A DNA stretch of 47,759 nucleotides from Chloroflexota bacterium (GCA_027298025.1 JAPUGV010000277.1:1-47759); one strand, 5' to 3'; positions 35,373 through 44,437 are shown, counted from the first letter of the stretch. The notes: generated by a model not told the origin, from the sequence alone. Program-made: numbers and translations.

Positions 35373-36891
35373 ATCCGCCTTGACCGTCCAAGAGATCCAA
35401 ACACTCCCATTCCTGCGGGTCCCAATCGCCAAGGGCGCGCTCTCTAGGTCCGAAAATCACATAGGTGATTCGCTCTTCTCGTATGAGTGACATTCGCTGT
35501 TCTTCTGTCCCTGAAACCTGATAGAAATCTTCGATCCTGGGTTTCAATCCGGCCAGCCCCGCGGTCTCAGGCCCGTGACCGGCGACAACTCGCACCGGTG
35601 CCCAAGCCGGTAGGGGATTGCTGGTTTCGAACGAGGCCAGCACAATCGCCGACGGCTCCGCCAGCTGACTCAGGCGGCGAAATGCCTCGACCTCTTCCTG
35701 AGGTCGGAAGGCAGGCTCTCGAGCGTTCAGCGCAAGCTCAAATCCCCCGGCCAGGATCAAGAGGCTGCTAGGGATCAACAAGATGGCCATGGCGACCCTT
35801 CCAAGCCTCCGCCTTGGGCCTCCTTCGAGCGTAGCAAGCCCCGCCGCCGCCAGCACGGTCAGCGCCACCCAGCCACCCTCTGGAAGTCGGCGCTGTATGT
35901 TTAGCGGCGCCCACGCCAACGCCGGGATGGCAATCGCCCAGGCAACCGGAAACAACAACGCCTCCCGATTTCGACGTAGCAGACTACCCGCACCTATGAA
36001 AGCGGCAGGTAGCAGAATGCCGAACGCTAGCAGATACAGGATGGGATGAGGCGAAAGGATGAGATTTTGAGCGGTCCAGGCTTGCAGGTATGGATCCGTG
36101 AGCGCTTTATAGCCAAGGTACGCACTCAGTGGGACGGAGGGCAGGATCGAGCGCGCGAGGCGTTTCATCCAATGGGCCTTATTCGCTCCAAATCCCAGGA
36201 CCGCAATCGCGTGCGCGGCCAGTACTGCAAAGGCAGAGAGCAATTCGGGAGAATGGATTAGGCCCGCAAGAAGCAGGGCAAAGCCTGAGCGCCAGCTCGA
36301 TTCATCCTGTAGATACCAGACAAAGCCGAGGAGCATCAGCGCTCTTCCCAGCGTCAGATGCGGCAGACCGTATATGGCCAGGAACCCGAAGGTCTCCGGA
36401 GAGTAAAACTCTAGAGGCAGACTGCCGGCAACCGCCGGCTGTCCCAGAAAAATCAGAAACCAACCCAGCCCTCCCCCGATTGTTGCGATAACCACCGTCC
36501 AGCGGCGCAGCCCAATGTTTTCAATAAACAACGACGAGAACCGGTACACCGCGAGCACCAGGGCTGGGATAGCCAACACGCGAAACAAGTGGTAGAGCGC
36601 CACCAGCTGGCCATGAGATCCGTCGCTCGCTTTACCGAGCAAGAGGTACGGCAAGAACGCTAGAACGCCGGTTTGCTCTGTTGCGGAATACGGGCTTCTA
36701 AAGAGCCAAGCTCCCTCAAATCCCGAGAGCATCTTAGCGATGTACGAATTGCCGTCTTCTGCAGCGATGAGAAATCCGGTGAAGGTCCAATCATGTGTCG
36801 GGCTTGTGGCTGCCAGCAAGTAAGGCAGGCTTGTTACAAGTGCCAGCATCAACGAGTAGAGCAGGGCCCAGCGAATCTCGCTTCTCGTCAA
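35344..36891 (-). CDS. GT-C-like membrane protein, copy 2 (partner of YfhO-like)
   Basis: The 515-residue product has about ten to eleven membrane helices and a C-terminal soluble domain (about 395-515). An acidic first-loop motif AAEDGNSYIAKM (D46) suggests a GT-C-type glycosyltransferase. It is a paralogue of the product at 39116-40669: both share FxGFLI..xDGxSYxAKM, xAWxAQNL, IQRRL and RVxxGHxxET in the same order. It starts with TTG overlapping the upstream stop (TTGA). Confidence 0.78.
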   Translation of the reverse strand: MTRSEIRWALLYSLMLALVTSLPYLLAATSPTHDWTFTGFLIAAEDGNSYIAKMLSGFEGAWLFRSPYSATEQTGVLAFLPYLLLGKASDGSHGQLVALYHLFRVLAIPALVLAVYRFSSLFIENIGLRRWTVVIATIGGGLGWFLIFLGQPAVAGSLPLEFYSPETFGFLAIYGLPHLTLGRALMLLGFVWYLQDESSWRSGFALLLAGLIHSPELLSAFAVLAAHAIAVLGFGANKAHWMKRLARSILPSVPLSAYLGYKALTDPYLQAWTAQNLILSPHPILYLLAFGILLPAAFIGAGSLLRRNREALLFPVAWAIAIPALAWAPLNIQRRLPEGGWVALTVLAAAGLATLEGGPRRRLGRVAMAILLIPSSLLILAGGFELALNAREPAFRPQEEVEAFRRLSQLAEPSAIVLASFETSNPLPAWAPVRVVAGHGPETAGLAGLKPRIEDFYQVSGTEEQRMSLIREERITYVIFGPRERALGDWDPQEWECLDLLDGQGGYELYQTCLP

Positions 36892-39119
36892 CGCCTGATC
36901 CAGATCGATGCCAACACGATCAGTCCGATGAGGGTGACGAGCGCTCCCGCCCGCAGCGAGTTGGGGCGGAAGGCAAACTCCACTTCGTGCTCCCCGGACG
37001 ACAGTTCAACCGCGCGCAGCAGCCCCGCGTACGTCTCGAGGGGGGCCGTCGCACCGTCGATCGTCGCCTCCCACCCTGGATACGCGATTTCACTAACAAC
37101 GAGCGTCCCCGGTCCCATAGCTCGCATTGCGATTCGATTGGGGGTCCGCTCCACCACCTCTACCGGTCCCCCGCCATCGATCCAGGCACGCGGCCTGGCA
37201 TGAGGATTGCGGTAGTAGTAGCGCCCCTGCTCCATTCTTTCAAACTCGAGATCGGGGTGCTCAATCGGATATGCCGAGACGATCTGGGAGATAGCGAGGT
37301 CTCCCATTAAGACCAGATCTGGCTTGAAGGCCCATTTGGCCCCAGGATCCACGAATGGTGGCAGAGTCACCGAATATTCGTCTTCACTGAATCCGGTGGC
37401 CCGTGACATATAGGCCGAGTAGGAGGCAAGCTGCAGAGGATTGATTCCATCCGCCAATTCGAGCCCCGCGGCGGCGGCAGCGGGCTGAGGCAGGCTGTAA
37501 GAGGGCGAAAACGCGCGTGGGTTGCCCGATTCCGGTCCCGCCTTTACACGTTCTAGATCCGGAGCAGGGCGTACTTCAATGGTAGTTAGATTCACCAGGC
37601 TGAGGTCGAGGACGATCAGCAGGCACCATCCCACGATTGACCCTAGCGACCGCTTACGTATGGAATTCCCGGTCCAGATGGCTGCCAATCCGATCAGCGC
37701 GGCAGATACGAAAAAGGCCGCCGACCGCAGTGCTGCCAGATTGCGCAGCAAGAGGCTGAGGCCCAGCACCAGAGATATGCCCGCGAGTGCCCCACCGATG
37801 ACGCGAAGCTGTCTGAGGTTTGCCCGTCCCTTGAGCATCTGATCCAATCCCATGCCGGCCAGCATGGCCAGCGCAAATGAAGAGAGGAACAAGCTACGGG
37901 GAGGTACGCGCAGTTTGCCAAACCCGGGCACGAGCGCAGATAGAAGCCCGTAGATCGGTGTGAGGTCGCCAAGAGCGACAATGAGCGAGAAGATAACAAC
38001 TCCTACCCAGAACCACCGTCCCGGCGCACGGCTCGGCAGTGTCGTCACGGCAAGGAAGAGCACCACGACCCCTGCATATATCTGCCATTCCGGCCAGCCT
38101 GCGTACTCGGGAGCCAACGCGTTCAGTAGATATTTGGGAGGCAGGCGGAGTGCCGTCGATTGAGCTAGAGAAAGGTTCGCGCGAGTACTGAGCGATACAA
38201 ACTCACCCAACGGTACGGCCAATATCGCCGCAACGGCCAGAGACATTAGCCCGGCGATGATGAGGGCCGAGGCCGCTCGGGTCCAACTCGCTCCCTCACC
38301 GCCGATATTGCCGACCTTACGAGGGGCTTCTCCTAGCGCTTGCGATTGCTGTGCGCCTGAATCTCCGTTTTCTGCGGAGCCGATTTTCCCCTGGCGATTT
38401 TTGATCATGAGTTGCGACGGTCTGAGATCTTGTGGTGCGGCTTCATCCGCATTTTGCTCCGTAGATCTTATTTGGCTATGCGCAAAACGCCACACAGCAA
38501 ATGCCCCCGCTAGCAGCGCCGATGGCAAGTACCAACGCGGATCGATTAGAAATACCATGCCCAGCGCGCCCCCTGCGAGCGCCGCAGATGCGAGGCGCCT
38601 CCCATTCAATTCGCGAACCGCCTTCTCAAAGGCGAGCAACACCCAGGGAGTCCAGTAGACGGCAAAGACCAGCGAAACGTGTCCGAGCCCAAAGTGCCCG
38701 ATCAGCTTTGGCATTCCCGCAAACGCCAAGCCCGCCACGATGGCCGGGCCCGACCGGATCCCGAGGGTTTGCCCAAGCTTCCACATGCCCAACCCGCCCC
38801 AGGCTATATGGAGCCAGGCCAGCAAATTGAATGCCACACCGGGATTTAGCACGATTGCCAGCCAGTTCGGCGGGTAATATAGCCCAGAAAGTGGATCGGC
38901 CGCGAACGGGGCGCCCGAGAGGATCATCGGATTCCAAAGGGGTACTTGCCCCCACTCAATCAGCGAACGCTGCACAAAGCTCGCATTCGGCCAATGAGAA
39001 ATCAGGAGATCCGAATATGCGCCCCCTCGCCAAAAAAGCACCCCCATCGGATCGCTGATTAGGGGCGCAAGCCATAACATGCCAGATAGCACAAAAATTA
39101 AAACGATGGCAGCGGTCAA
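36888..39119 (-). CDS. YfhO-like polytopic membrane protein, copy 1
   Basis: The 743-residue product resembles the 33174-35372 protein: first-loop VPLWNPMILSGAPFAADPLS with YYPPNW, about 12 helices and a C-terminal domain with YPGWEATIDG...GEHEVEFAFRP. It carries an insertion at about residues 216-280 that is polar, low in complexity and has no counterpart in copy 2. It starts with TTG 39119 overlapping the upstream stop (TTGA) and ends overlapping the next start. Function inferred from YfhO: glycan transfer at the outer face of the membrane. Confidence 0.82.
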   Translation of the reverse strand: MTAAIVLIFVLSGMLWLAPLISDPMGVLFWRGGAYSDLLISHWPNASFVQRSLIEWGQVPLWNPMILSGAPFAADPLSGLYYPPNWLAIVLNPGVAFNLLAWLHIAWGGLGMWKLGQTLGIRSGPAIVAGLAFAGMPKLIGHFGLGHVSLVFAVYWTPWVLLAFEKAVRELNGRRLASAALAGGALGMVFLIDPRWYLPSALLAGAFAVWRFAHSQIRSTEQNADEAAPQDLRPSQLMIKNRQGKIGSAENGDSGAQQSQALGEAPRKVGNIGGEGASWTRAASALIIAGLMSLAVAAILAVPLGEFVSLSTRANLSLAQSTALRLPPKYLLNALAPEYAGWPEWQIYAGVVVLFLAVTTLPSRAPGRWFWVGVVIFSLIVALGDLTPIYGLLSALVPGFGKLRVPPRSLFLSSFALAMLAGMGLDQMLKGRANLRQLRVIGGALAGISLVLGLSLLLRNLAALRSAAFFVSAALIGLAAIWTGNSIRKRSLGSIVGWCLLIVLDLSLVNLTTIEVRPAPDLERVKAGPESGNPRAFSPSYSLPQPAAAAAGLELADGINPLQLASYSAYMSRATGFSEDEYSVTLPPFVDPGAKWAFKPDLVLMGDLAISQIVSAYPIEHPDLEFERMEQGRYYYRNPHARPRAWIDGGGPVEVVERTPNRIAMRAMGPGTLVVSEIAYPGWEATIDGATAPLETYAGLLRAVELSSGEHEVEFAFRPNSLRAGALVTLIGLIVLASIWIRR

Positions 39120-40669
39120 CGCTCCGGTACCTTATACAAGTCGGAGTCACCTTCCCGATGGGCAAATTCGGCTAGCGAGAGCCAAGAAGGAATCCCCAGC
39201 TTCTTCTCTTCTTCACCATAAAAGGCGTATTCGACGCCAGCCGCCCGAAGAGCCTGAAGCCCCAACACCGGATCCCCGTCCCAATTCCACAGTTCTCGAA
39301 CTAGCGCCTTTTGGGCATCTGAATGGGGGGTTTCAAATGGATGGCCATAAAGCACACGGACATCGCTATAGGCCGGCAATCGGTTGCCGGATTCGAGGCC
39401 GGCGAGGATCAGCGGATCTTCGGAGATGTTAAGTCCGATCCATTCGAGCAATGCCTGATCGCTCTCCGACATCACGACGCCTGCCTCTCCGCGCGAAACC
39501 GCAACTAATCCCGATCCGATGACGACCAGGTGAGAGGGTACGGAAAGCGCGATGGTTGCAGCCATCAACAGCGCAAACCTCCGACGGGTGGAAGCAATGG
39601 CATCTAGCCCGACGCCCGCCAGCGCCGCGAGGGGAATGAAGAGGCCGAGCGTCAGCCGACGCTGAAGGGAAACCGGCAAGTAGAGCATGAAAAATCCCAA
39701 GATGGCCCATGTGATCAGCAAGCGCCCGGAGGACCGACCGCGGGCATTTCCCAACAGCATTCCCACGACCGCTAATATCAGCACCAGGCCATATCCAAGT
39801 AGAACTTCCATGATGCCTGGTGTTGGCGTCAGATTTTGCGCATTCCAGGCGAATAAGACGGGATGCCGACGGATCACGCCCAACGTGTACACGAGCATCG
39901 GGAGGGCTCCAGCCAAAAATGCCGTCATCCCTACCACCCAGCTCCTTAGCTGCACGGCCTGCGTCCCGTGCAGGCGCTCGACCACCAGCCAGACGCCGAG
40001 CACAATTCCGATCGCGGCCACTGTGAATGGTTGAAGCAACGCCAATAGCAGCCCGCCGAGGAAGAGCACGGCTTGACGCGCATCCGGCAGAATCTTGGGG
40101 AACAGGATCAACGTTACGGAGGTTATCAAAGCCGCAGTCGCCAGCGGAAAGTGCGCATTGGCATAGGCTGAGAGGAACGGAATCGCCTCTGGAACCCACA
40201 GATCAATCGGAAGCAACCCCATGAGCAGGGCGATGCCACCCACTCCAGACCCAAATAGGGTGAGCACAAATGCAGCCCACTTAGCCCTCGGCGTCGGAAG
40301 CGTACGTACAAAGAAGAAATAGCTGCTTCCTAGCATTGCCAATGCGCCGAGCACACGCGCGGCATGGTAGGTCAGGATTTGCGGCAGCCCGATAACGCTG
40401 CTGATTCCGCCAAGGATCAGCTGGTATACAAAGAGCAAGACCCCCGGTCCCGGCTCGGGTGCATATGGAAGCCGAATCTCGAAAACGAGATCGGCCCCCT
40501 GCCGCATTTTGGCGAGATAGCTGAAGCCGTCAACAGGATTGATCAGGAATCCACTGAAAGTCGATCCCGTTTCGAGAAGCACGGGTGCGACCAAAAATGG
40601 AAGGGAGGTAAGCACGACAGCCAGCAGTGCCAGGCCGGCTGCCCAGCGCAGCTCGTGATTATGAAGCAC
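39116..40669 (-). CDS. GT-C-like membrane protein, copy 1 (first gene of the membrane operon)
   Basis: The 517-residue product has about ten membrane helices and a C-terminal soluble domain. The first outer loop contains INPVDGFSYLAKM (D47). It is paralogous to the protein at 35344-36891. I start at GTG 40669, since HELRWAAGLALL aligns with the N-terminus of copy 2 and a TAAAAT box lies 7 bases upstream; an ATG at 40729 would add 20 Gly/Arg-rich residues and lies only 13 bases from the divergent ATG at 40743. Confidence 0.78.
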   Translation of the reverse strand: MLHNHELRWAAGLALLAVVLTSLPFLVAPVLLETGSTFSGFLINPVDGFSYLAKMRQGADLVFEIRLPYAPEPGPGVLLFVYQLILGGISSVIGLPQILTYHAARVLGALAMLGSSYFFFVRTLPTPRAKWAAFVLTLFGSGVGGIALLMGLLPIDLWVPEAIPFLSAYANAHFPLATAALITSVTLILFPKILPDARQAVLFLGGLLLALLQPFTVAAIGIVLGVWLVVERLHGTQAVQLRSWVVGMTAFLAGALPMLVYTLGVIRRHPVLFAWNAQNLTPTPGIMEVLLGYGLVLILAVVGMLLGNARGRSSGRLLITWAILGFFMLYLPVSLQRRLTLGLFIPLAALAGVGLDAIASTRRRFALLMAATIALSVPSHLVVIGSGLVAVSRGEAGVVMSESDQALLEWIGLNISEDPLILAGLESGNRLPAYSDVRVLYGHPFETPHSDAQKALVRELWNWDGDPVLGLQALRAAGVEYAFYGEEEKKLGIPSWLSLAEFAHREGDSDLYKVPER

Positions 40670-40676
40670 GGCCGAG

Positions 40677-40682
40677 ATTTTA
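40677..40682 (-). promoter_or_regulatory. Possible -10 box for the membrane operon
   Basis: Minus-strand TAAAAT, 7 bases before GTG 40669; would predict a leaderless mRNA if that GTG is the start. Weak, no TG and no -35. Confidence 0.3.
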
Positions 40683-40730
40683 CGCCGGTATCGGCCACCC
40701 CGCCATTTGCCCCGCAAACCTCCCCACATT

Positions 40731-40736
40731 TATAAT
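40731..40736 (+). promoter_or_regulatory. -10 box of the zinc-ribbon gene, leaderless spacing
   Basis: TATAAT ends 6 bases before the ATG at 40743, so transcription would begin at the start codon. No ribosome site is present. Confidence 0.5.
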
Positions 40737-40742
40737 CCATTC

Positions 40743-41444
40743 ATGAGTCGCGCCTCTGGCTTGTACCGCCTCCAGGAAATTGATCTCGAGAATGATAGGC
40801 TAAAAGGGCGGCTTGAAGAAATTCGAATTACCCTCGATGATTCAGCTGAAATCACACAGCTTAGAGCCGATCTGGCTGCCAAGGAATCGGCATTGGCCAC
40901 CGTCCAGGCGGCATCCACGCGAGCCGAAAACGAGGTGGAAGATCAGCGGCTCAAAATCCAGAACACTGAGCAGGCCCTCTATGGGGGAAGCGTCAAACAT
41001 CCTAAGGAACTCGAGGATCTTGAAATGGAGTCGGAGTCGCTGAAGCGCCATCAAGACACGCTCGAGGATCGCTACCTGGAGGTCATGCTGGAGCAAGATG
41101 AAGCAGAAGGCAAGCTGACCCAAAGCTCGGCCTCCTTGGAGGTCGCTGAATCCGGTCAGGCGAGCCAGCACGTGGAGTTGGTCACCGAACGAGAGAGTAT
41201 TGATAATCGTCTGGCCAACCTGGAGGCCGAACGAGAAGTAGCATTAGCAAGCGTCTCTAAGCAGGATCAAGACGCCTATGAAGGATTGCGAACTCGCCTG
41301 CGTGGCGTAGCGGTAATCGTGCTGAACGGGGACAGCTGCGGCGCATGCGGGTTGACGCTATCCGCCTCTTCCCGACAACTGGTAGGCAGCGGTGACGAGC
41401 TCATACGCTGCACCCAGTGTGGTCGAATCCTGTACGGAGGTTAG
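40743..41444 (+). CDS. Coiled-coil zinc-ribbon protein (DUF164/zf-RING_7 type)
   Basis: The 233-residue product has a long coiled coil (about 10-175, heptads rich in E, L and Q) and a C-terminal zinc ribbon with C199-x2-C202 and C223-x2-C226. Such proteins are widespread and thought to bind nucleic acid or act in RNA metabolism; the exact role is unknown here. I start at ATG 40743 because TATAAT lies at the leaderless distance and the upstream in-frame start at 40707 lies before the promoter. It is followed by the NACHT-HEAT gene, which overlaps it or begins 2 bases after it. Confidence 0.87.
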   Translation: MSRASGLYRLQEIDLENDRLKGRLEEIRITLDDSAEITQLRADLAAKESALATVQAASTRAENEVEDQRLKIQNTEQALYGGSVKHPKELEDLEMESESLKRHQDTLEDRYLEVMLEQDEAEGKLTQSSASLEVAESGQASQHVELVTERESIDNRLANLEAEREVALASVSKQDQDAYEGLRTRLRGVAVIVLNGDSCGACGLTLSASSRQLVGSGDELIRCTQCGRILYGG

Positions 41445-43852
41445 CGATTTTCGGACCCTTCGGACCTTTCGGAATACGGTTTGACATCGAAGAATTTATC
41501 GGCGGCCTAGTAGCCGGAATTCTCGTCGGTCTGCTCTTGGCCAGGCTCAAGCCGGCCTTTGTCTGGGTGATCGCAAGGATCAGAGAGCAGCTAAATTCCC
41601 TGCGGTCAGGGCTCACGGGCCGGGCCATTGACCGCTACCAGGTCGAACTTATTTCCCGCGCAGAAACTATGCACCTAGCTCGGGCTATTCTGGCGCTGGA
41701 TGAGATCCTCATTCCACCACGCGTGCTGGTCCCGCCCGCTCCATCCGATCCATCGAGCGATAACGATGTCCCACAGGACACACTTGGGGTTTTGCCGAAT
41801 CTTCCAGATTTCACCTACTTGTCCGGCGTATATGTGGCGCACACGCTTTCGCTCGGTGAGGCGCTGAGCAACGGCGCGGATCTGATACTCACGGGCGATC
41901 CGGGCAGTGGCCGATCCACGGCTCTGGCTTATCTGGCTATCCGGCTTGCGAACCGCGATGCGGCACTTGGCGAGCTCACGGGCAAGGTCCCCATTCTAGT
42001 ACATGCCGCAGACCTGCCGCTCGAGGGTCGCCAGGCTGCAATTGGACCGGTGATCGATGCCGCTCAACGGACCGTATCGCCGAGTGTGGCGGCCATGCTG
42101 CCCAGCTATATTCAAAAGCACTTTGAAAGCGGAAACGCACTCCTGCTCCTAGATGGGTTGGATGAGATCCCCTCCGAGGATCTCCCAGAAATTTCGACCT
42201 GGCTGAAGGAACTGCGCGCTCTGCATCAGGACCTTCGAATCGTAGCCGCGGGCCCGACGGATATGCTCGACGGACTGACGCAGGCAGGCCTGACTCCAGT
42301 TCCGATTGCCCCCTGGACGGAACGTATGCAGCGCGAGTTTTTTTCCAGGTGGGGTCGATCCTGGAACGAGCATGTCGTTCCGAACCAGCCGAAGAGTCGC
42401 ATCTCGGACATTGACCCGGCCTTGATAAATGGTTGGCTGGCCGGGACCACGCGCGGCCGAACTCCGGCTGAGATTACGCTTCGAGTTTGGGCAGCATACG
42501 CCGGCGATATTCGAGGTCAGCGAGCTGTGGACGATGCGGAATCCTACGCCGCGCGCGTGCTCTCTCCCGAGGAGCAGCGGCATGTCGAGGAAGTGGCCTT
42601 GGCTTGGCTGAAAGCCGGCAAAGCTGCCATCCCCGAGCGCGCCCTCCCAAAGGGGATTCCAATCCCAAGTTTGGTCGAAGCCGGGATTCTGGTTCGCAGA
42701 TCCGGGGGCCTCATTTCATTCTTCCAGCCCGGAATTGGCGCCTACTTTGGAGCGCGAGCCATGGCTCAGGGTGAGCTGTCGGAAAGCGTTGAGAGCGCCA
42801 GGTGGGAACCGGCGTCCAAGGCCCTGCACTACTATGCCGTACTCGGTGATCCCGAGGCGGCTGTCACGCGGGCCTTGAATTCCAATGGTGAGCCATTGGA
42901 GACGGGTCTGCTCAAGAGTGCCCGCTGGCTTCCTGATTCTTCGAGCAAGGCCGAGTGGCGAGGCAAGCTGCTCCGCGAAGTGGCAAAGATGGTTCAGGAC
43001 GCCGCCAAACCGTACGGCCTACGTCTGCGTGGGGTACATTCGCTTGCCAAGGCCGAGGAGGCATCGGTCAATATACTGTTCACACGAATGCTGAAATCAC
43101 CGGCAACCTCTAGCCGTGTCCTGGCGTGCCTGGGCCTTGGGGGTATGGCAGATGAGGATTCAGCGGAAGGCCTGGTCACGATCGCCCAGGGAGATTCGGA
43201 GCCTCTTGTGAGGCAGGCCGCATGCCTGGCGTTAGGGGCGATCGGCAACGATGCCGCGTTAGAAGGCCTGGGACAAGCGCTTTTGGGCGGGGACGAACAG
43301 CTCCGACTGGCGGCGGCGGAAGCGCTCGCGGTGCACCCAGATGAAGGCTACGGCATGTTGCGGGAGGCTGCGGAGCACGAGGAAATCATGACCCGTCGTG
43401 CAGCTGCATTTGGCCTGGCCAGGATTCAAGACGAGTGGGCGATCGAAATATTAGAGAGAGTCAAGGTGGATGACGAAGAGTGGATCGTACGCGGTGCGGC
43501 GGCCGAAGCCCTCGATCGTAGGCTCAAACCTCCCTGGAAGATCTATGCGCCTCCAAATGAGCCGGCAGAGCTGCCCTGGGTAATCGCATATGCGGCCAAA
43601 GAGGGCCTAGGAGTTGCACCGGGCAAAGCGTCTACTGAGATGTTGCGACGTGCATTGAGCAATGGATCGTTTGATGAGAAGGTCGCTGCACTGGAGGTGC
43701 TCGGCTGGGGCGCAGGCGAGGAGCTGACGCTCGAGCTTTACAAAGCACTCGAGTCGGGCGATGACCACCTGCGAGACATAGCGTTTGAATCGCTCTGGCG
43801 CTTGTCTACGACGGGGGTCCGCTTGCCCGACCCGCTGAAATTCGGCCTCTAA
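41417..43852 (+). CDS. Membrane-anchored NACHT-like NTPase with HEAT-like repeats
   Basis: Function unknown; architecture is that of a STAND-type signalling NTPase. Numbered from GTG 41417 (811 residues): a membrane helix (about 25-55), an intervening region, then a NACHT-like NTPase with Walker A GDPGSGRST (160-168) and Walker B LLLLDGLDE (242-250), a winged-helix-like part (about 330-430), and a C-terminal half with HEAT-like alpha repeats (about 540-800; units such as VLACLGLGGMADEDSAEGL, AACLALGAIGNDAALEGL and AAAEALAVHPDEGYGML). The Walker A lysine is replaced by arginine. GTG 41417 has no ribosome site and lies inside the upstream gene; an ATT at 41447 has GGAGG 6 bases upstream and may be the real start. 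Confidence 0.85.
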   Translation: MWSNPVRRLAIFGPFGPFGIRFDIEEFIGGLVAGILVGLLLARLKPAFVWVIARIREQLNSLRSGLTGRAIDRYQVELISRAETMHLARAILALDEILIPPRVLVPPAPSDPSSDNDVPQDTLGVLPNLPDFTYLSGVYVAHTLSLGEALSNGADLILTGDPGSGRSTALAYLAIRLANRDAALGELTGKVPILVHAADLPLEGRQAAIGPVIDAAQRTVSPSVAAMLPSYIQKHFESGNALLLLDGLDEIPSEDLPEISTWLKELRALHQDLRIVAAGPTDMLDGLTQAGLTPVPIAPWTERMQREFFSRWGRSWNEHVVPNQPKSRISDIDPALINGWLAGTTRGRTPAEITLRVWAAYAGDIRGQRAVDDAESYAARVLSPEEQRHVEEVALAWLKAGKAAIPERALPKGIPIPSLVEAGILVRRSGGLISFFQPGIGAYFGARAMAQGELSESVESARWEPASKALHYYAVLGDPEAAVTRALNSNGEPLETGLLKSARWLPDSSSKAEWRGKLLREVAKMVQDAAKPYGLRLRGVHSLAKAEEASVNILFTRMLKSPATSSRVLACLGLGGMADEDSAEGLVTIAQGDSEPLVRQAACLALGAIGNDAALEGLGQALLGGDEQLRLAAAEALAVHPDEGYGMLREAAEHEEIMTRRAAAFGLARIQDEWAIEILERVKVDDEEWIVRGAAAEALDRRLKPPWKIYAPPNEPAELPWVIAYAAKEGLGVAPGKASTEMLRRALSNGSFDEKVAALEVLGWGAGEELTLELYKALESGDDHLRDIAFESLWRLSTTGVRLPDPLKFGL
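41436..41440 (+). promoter_or_regulatory. Ribosome-binding site suggesting an ATT start for the NACHT-HEAT protein
   Basis: GGAGG ends 6 bases before the in-frame ATT at 41447, which lies 2 bases after the upstream TAG. The GTG at 41417 has no such site. Confidence 0.45.
41450..41473 (+). repeat. Tandem 9-base repeat at the N-terminus of the NACHT-HEAT gene
   Basis: TTCGGACCC-TTCGGACCT-TTCGGA: two and two-thirds copies of a 9-base unit, translated FGPFGPFG. Confidence 0.8.
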
Positions 43853-43855
43853 ATT

Positions 43856-44164
43856 CTAGGTATCCAGGTAGCCCTGGATCCGCCTCTCAACCTCTGCAGC
43901 AGTCATGTCCTCGACCGCCACAATCTTATCCAGCCCCTTGTGGCCGGCTACAATTTCGATCCGATTCTTGTGTACGCCAAGCACTTTGGATAGAAAAGCG
44001 ATCAGGGCGCGATTGGCTTTGCCCTCCACCGGCGGCTCCTGAATTCGGATCCGAACCGTTCCATCCTCCAATATCCCCCCCACTTCGCTCTTTCGGGCGC
44101 GGGGAGTGACCCGGATAGTCAGCGCCGCGCCGTGTATGCCGTTGTGAAGCCTAAATTTGCGCAT
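43856..44164 (-). CDS. YggU/DUF167 family protein
   Basis: Small conserved protein of unknown function. The 102-residue product shows the family core: LTIRVTPRARKSEVGGI, IRIQEPPVEGKANRALI and LSKVLGVHKNRIEIVAGHK-G. It ends 3 bases from the convergent NACHT-HEAT stop. Its ATG overlaps the yggT stop (TAATG), so the pair is co-translated, which matches the widespread yggT-yggU neighbourhood. Confidence 0.9.
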   Translation of the reverse strand: MRKFRLHNGIHGAALTIRVTPRARKSEVGGILEDGTVRIRIQEPPVEGKANRALIAFLSKVLGVHKNRIEIVAGHKGLDKIVAVEDMTAAEVERRIQGYLDT

Positions 44165-44421
44165 TAGAATGCCGACACCAGTATTCGCAAGACCAGGCTT
44201 TGGACGATTCTTAGCACGATGAGCAAAACAAAGGGGCTAAAATCGATCCCGCTAACGGGCGGGAGGATGCGTCGGATCGGATCGAGCATGGGCTGCACGA
44301 TCGAATCCAGGAAACTTCGAACGGGGTGGAATGGGTCAAGGACCCAGGCGACGATGACATCTGCGAGCACCACGATCGATAATATTGTGAAAACGAGACC
44401 GACTATATCAATCAGGTCCAT
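44164..44421 (-). CDS. YggT family membrane protein
   Basis: Small two-helix membrane protein. From ATG 44421 the product is 85 residues: helix 1 (about 7-26), the conserved loop WVLDPFHPVRSFLDSIVQPMLDPIRRI-LPPVSGIDFSPF, helix 2 (about 62-82). A longer in-frame start at 44592 lies inside yggS and encodes non-family sequence. Members have been linked to osmotic or envelope stress and division in some bacteria; no more can be said. Confidence 0.9.
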   Translation of the reverse strand: MDLIDIVGLVFTILSIVVLADVIVAWVLDPFHPVRSFLDSIVQPMLDPIRRILPPVSGIDFSPFVLLIVLRIVQSLVLRILVSAF

Positions 44422-44437
44422 AGTGCCGCTAGCTTCA

